7,989 nucleotides of DNA from NCBI GenBank assembly GCA_964451785.1, contig CAYVJG010000064.1, positions 1-7,989 on the forward strand, read 5' to 3'. Made by a program: the position numbers and the translations under genes. Positions within the stretch are counted from its first letter, which is position 1, and every line of letters begins with the position of its first letter. Below, piece by piece: positions 6,318 through 7,989 of the stretch. The notes beneath the pieces are model-generated. The model had not been told where the DNA came from. It saw only the letters and a program-made list of their open reading frames with translations, and searched no databases. This DNA comes from JAJYSO01 sp964451785 (GTDB taxonomy: Bacteria; Bacteroidota; Bacteroidia; Flavobacteriales; Flavobacteriaceae).

Positions 6318-6351
6318 TTTGTGTTTAAGTCGGTATGATTTTGTATCTTTG
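6318..6351 (+). promoter_or_regulatory. sigma-A promoter of the FKBP gene
   Basis: TTTG (6318-6321), a 22-bp spacer and TATCTTTG (6344-6351) fit the flavobacterial TTG-N17-23-TAnnTTTG pattern. The spacer is at the long end of the range. The expected start near 6356-6358 leaves a leader of about 55 bases that has no Shine-Dalgarno sequence before the ATG at 6413. Confidence 0.72.
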
Positions 6352-6412
6352 CACTCCTTAAAAAATTGAAGAAAGAATTTCTTTGATTTCAAACACTTAC
6401 AAAACCCAATTT

Positions 6413-6841
6413 ATGAGTCGAGTAAAAAAAGACGACACTGTAAAAGTACACTACACCGGATCCTTAACCAATGGCGAAGTATTTGATAGTTCACTAGAGC
6501 GTGAGCCAATTGAATTTAAAGTCGGCGCCGGGATGATGATTCCAGGATTTGAAAAAGGCGTGCTAGACATGGAACTCAATGAAAAGAAAACCATTAACAT
6601 TCCTGCAGCAGAAGCTTATGGTGCTGTCAATGAAGAATTGTTTCAAGAAATTCCAAAAGACCGTCTTCCTGAAGAAATCAAGCCGGAAGTAGGTATGGGC
6701 TTAGCGGCTCAAATGCCTGATGGTAGTCAACGTCAATTGCGCATCTCTGAAGTAAAAGAAGAGGCTATTGTAGTAGATGCTAACCATCCACTAGCTGGAA
6801 AAGATTTAAATTTTGACATTGAAGTAGTGGCAATTAACTAG
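6413..6841 (+). CDS. SlyD-like FKBP-type peptidyl-prolyl cis-trans isomerase
   Basis: A cytoplasmic proline isomerase and chaperone of 142 aa; no signal peptide is visible. The N-terminal FKBP half has VKVHYTGSLTNGEVFDSS (10-27, with the conserved Tyr14 and Asp25), VGAGMMIPGFEKGV (37-50) and AEAYG (66-70). An insert-in-flap chaperone domain occupies about 73-120, and the chain returns to FKBP with NHPLAGKDLNFDIEVV (124-139), the SlyD signature. It ends at AIN and lacks the His/Cys-rich metal-binding tail of E. coli SlyD, so a role in nickel delivery is unlikely. I chose the ATG at 6413. A TTG at 6383 would add ten residues that do not fit the family. It is a single-gene unit: promoters at 6241 and 6318 lead in, and a strong terminator follows 23 bp after the stop. 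Confidence 0.94.
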   Translation: MSRVKKDDTVKVHYTGSLTNGEVFDSSLEREPIEFKVGAGMMIPGFEKGVLDMELNEKKTINIPAAEAYGAVNEELFQEIPKDRLPEEIKPEVGMGLAAQMPDGSQRQLRISEVKEEAIVVDANHPLAGKDLNFDIEVVAIN

Positions 6842-6863
6842 TTGTAGACTTCTTTTAGATACT

Positions 6864-6896
6864 AAACACAGGCTGTTTATCTTCCTGTGTTTTTTT
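6864..6896 (+). terminator. intrinsic terminator of the FKBP gene
   Basis: A perfect 9-bp stem, AAACACAGG (6864-6872) with CCTGTGTTT (6884-6892) across an 11-base loop, runs directly into a T-tract ending at 6896. It separates the FKBP gene from rpoD. Confidence 0.88.
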
Positions 6897-6898
6897 AG

Positions 6899-6917
6899 CT
6901 TTACATTTTCTGTAAAG
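6899..6917 (+). repeat. inverted repeat at the rpoD -33 region
   Basis: CTTTACA (6899-6905) and TGTAAAG (6911-6917) are perfect 7-bp inverted arms around TTTTC. The repeat covers the place where the -33 element of the rpoD promoter should lie and ends 7 bp before the -7 box. It could be a repressor operator, or chance symmetry in AT-rich DNA. Confidence 0.5.
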
Positions 6918-6932
6918 AATTTTGTATATTTG
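6900..6932 (+). promoter_or_regulatory. promoter of rpoD
   Basis: TATATTTG at 6925-6932 matches TAnnTTTG exactly. The -33 is weak (TTTA at 6900-6903, 21-bp spacer) and lies within an inverted repeat. The expected start near 6938 gives an AT-rich leader of about 50 bases without a Shine-Dalgarno sequence. Confidence 0.68.
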
Positions 6933-6988
6933 CAATATTTTTTTATATTGTAGGTTGTTATTATTTTAAATAAAGTTATTCTAGTCCT

Positions 6989-7855
6989 ATGAGACAACTT
7001 AAAATTACCAAACAGGTTACCAACCGCGAGTCTAAATCCTTAGATAAATACCTTCAAGACATCAGTAAAGTCGAGTTGATTACGGCTGAAGAGGAGGTAG
7101 AATTGGCACAACGCATTCGCGAAGGTGATCAAATAGCTTTAGAAAAGCTCACCAATGCCAACTTGCGTTTTGTCGTTTCAGTAGCAAAACAGTATCAAAA
7201 TCAGGGTTTAAAATTGCCGGATTTGATCAATGAAGGGAATGTTGGTTTAGTAAAAGCAGCCAAGCGTTTTGATGAAACTCGAGGCTTTAAGTTTATTTCA
7301 TATGCTGTTTGGTGGATTCGTCAATCAATTTTGCAAGCTTTGGCAGAACAGTCACGTGTGGTGCGTTTGCCGCTTAACAAAATTGGGGTGATTAATAAAA
7401 TCAACAAAGCGTTTTCACATCTAGAACAAGAATTACAACGCCCGCCATCTGCTGAAGAAATTGCGCAGGAGTTGGATATGGCGCCTAATCAAGTGAAAGC
7501 GGCTATGAAAAACTCAGGGCGTCACTTGTCAATGGATGCGCCGTTTAAAGAAGGCGAGAATGACTCTAATTTATACGATGTATTGAGCTCAGGAGAGTCT
7601 CCAAATCCAGATGATGCGTTGATGCAAGATTCATTGAGTATTGAGCTCAATCGCGCATTAGACACTTTGTCGGCTCGTGAGGCAGATGTGATTCGTTTAA
7701 ATTACGGTATTGGTAATCAACCAGCCATGACCTTGCAAGAGATTGGGGATACTTTCGATTTAAGTCGTGAACGCGTTCGTCAAATTCGCGAAAAAGGTAT
7801 TCGTCGTTTAAAACACGAATCTAAAAATCGTATGCTTAAAAAATATTTGGGATAA
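6989..7855 (+). CDS. rpoD: primary RNA polymerase sigma factor RpoD/SigA
   Basis: The housekeeping sigma-70-family factor that directs RNA polymerase to promoters. At 288 aa it is the short Bacteroidota form with no region 1.1 and no non-conserved insert. Regions in order: 1.2 at about 16-50 (SLDKYLQDISKVELITAEEE), region 2 at about 52-125 with LPDLINEGNVGLVKAAKRFD and the -10-recognising GFKFISYAVWWIRQSI (99-114), region 3 at about 127-200 (RPPSAEEIAQELDM), and region 4 at 215-285 with the helix-turn-helix TLQEIGDTFDLSRERVRQIR (248-267). All signature blocks are intact. The ATG at 6989 gives the usual family N-terminus MRQLKITK. It is transcribed alone: its own promoter precedes it and a strong terminator follows. 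The TAnnTTTG boxes elsewhere in the window are the sites this protein would read. Confidence 0.98.
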   Translation: MRQLKITKQVTNRESKSLDKYLQDISKVELITAEEEVELAQRIREGDQIALEKLTNANLRFVVSVAKQYQNQGLKLPDLINEGNVGLVKAAKRFDETRGFKFISYAVWWIRQSILQALAEQSRVVRLPLNKIGVINKINKAFSHLEQELQRPPSAEEIAQELDMAPNQVKAAMKNSGRHLSMDAPFKEGENDSNLYDVLSSGESPNPDDALMQDSLSIELNRALDTLSAREADVIRLNYGIGNQPAMTLQEIGDTFDLSRERVRQIREKGIRRLKHESKNRMLKKYLG

Positions 7856-7880
7856 TTTTTCCTGTTTGGATTATAACTTT

Positions 7881-7926
7881 AAACTGCTTTGGCTTTTGGC
7901 TGGGGCAGTTTTTTTTTTTTTTTTTT
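7881..7926 (+). terminator. intrinsic terminator of rpoD with an 18-T tract
   Basis: AAACTGC (7881-7887) pairs with GCAGTTT (7905-7911). The stem can extend inward through G.U pairs to a TTTTG loop, about 13 bp in all. It runs into an unbroken run of 18 T (7909-7926), far longer than termination needs. Confidence 0.9.
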
Positions 7927-7940
7927 GATTCTATGCCAGA

Positions 7941-7989
7941 GTCCACGGGCTTTGTCCGCGGTTATGGTATTGAAGTCCTTTGGACTTTT
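7941..7989. other. palindrome-rich tail at the window edge
   Basis: Two hairpins can be drawn: CCACGG (7943-7948) with CCGCGG (7956-7961, one mismatch), and AAGTCC (7973-7978) with GGACTT (7982-7987, TTT loop). GTCC followed by a GG doublet recurs at 7941, 7954 and 7975. On the minus strand a frame is open from the edge to a TAG at 7931-7933. The stretch is too short to decide between a dispersed repeat, a terminator of a convergent gene, or the end of a gene. Confidence 0.35.

Larger units (their letters stand above)
6023..6412. other. intergenic region between yoeB and the FKBP gene
   Basis: This 390-bp non-coding region has a clear order. Positions 6023-6073 are AT-rich with a perfect 10-bp palindrome TTGTTAACAA (6033-6042) and no T-run, so there is no obvious intrinsic terminator for the toxin-antitoxin operon. 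Positions 6074-6177 are the right copy of the direct repeat. A hairpin follows at 6196-6215, then an imperfect palindrome centred on CTAG (6229-6242), a candidate sigma-54 promoter (6241-6256), a sigma-A promoter (6318-6351) and a short AT-rich leader to the ATG at 6413. No open reading frame here looks coding. Confidence 0.7.

Noticed and set aside
6383..6412. Upstream TTG start for the FKBP
   Set aside because: The ten extra residues do not fit the family; MSRVKKDDTVKVHYTG at 6413 is the usual N-terminus.

Overview
The window looks like chromosomal DNA of a Bacteroidota member, most likely a marine-type Flavobacteriia. Four things point there. The primary sigma factor is short (288 aa) and lacks region 1.1. 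Six intergenic sites match the Bacteroidota -7 promoter element TAnnTTTG, one before the start of each leading gene. Most genes lack a Shine-Dalgarno sequence. The DUF4834 / YfhO / phenol_MetA_deg-type proteins are typical of this group. I cannot name a genus.

Layout. (a) Positions 69-4115, minus strand: a probable three-gene envelope operon in the order DUF4834 small membrane protein, YfhO-family polytopic membrane protein, GT4-type glycosyltransferase. (b) Positions 4209-5198, plus strand: an outer-membrane beta-barrel 'transporter' of the phenol_MetA_deg type, divergent from (a). The two units share a 75-94 bp intergenic region carrying back-to-back promoters with very short leaders. (c) Positions 5265-6177: a YefM-YoeB toxin-antitoxin module bounded by two ~105-bp direct repeats that are ~93% identical. 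Its promoter carries a twin TGTAC operator overlapping the -7 box. (d) Positions 6178-6841: an intergenic stretch with a hairpin, a good candidate sigma-54 (-24/-12) promoter and a sigma-A promoter, leading into a SlyD-like FKBP peptidyl-prolyl isomerase that ends in an intrinsic terminator. (e) Positions 6899-7926: rpoD with its own promoter, an inverted repeat at the -33 region, and a terminator ending in an 18-T run. (f) Positions 7927-7989: a short palindrome-rich tail, cut by the window edge.

Most genes are core housekeeping or envelope functions. The accessory part is the repeat-bounded toxin-antitoxin cassette between the outer-membrane protein and the FKBP gene. It is the best candidate for an under-described mobile or recombining unit. 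No rRNA, tRNA, CRISPR array or transposase gene was found.
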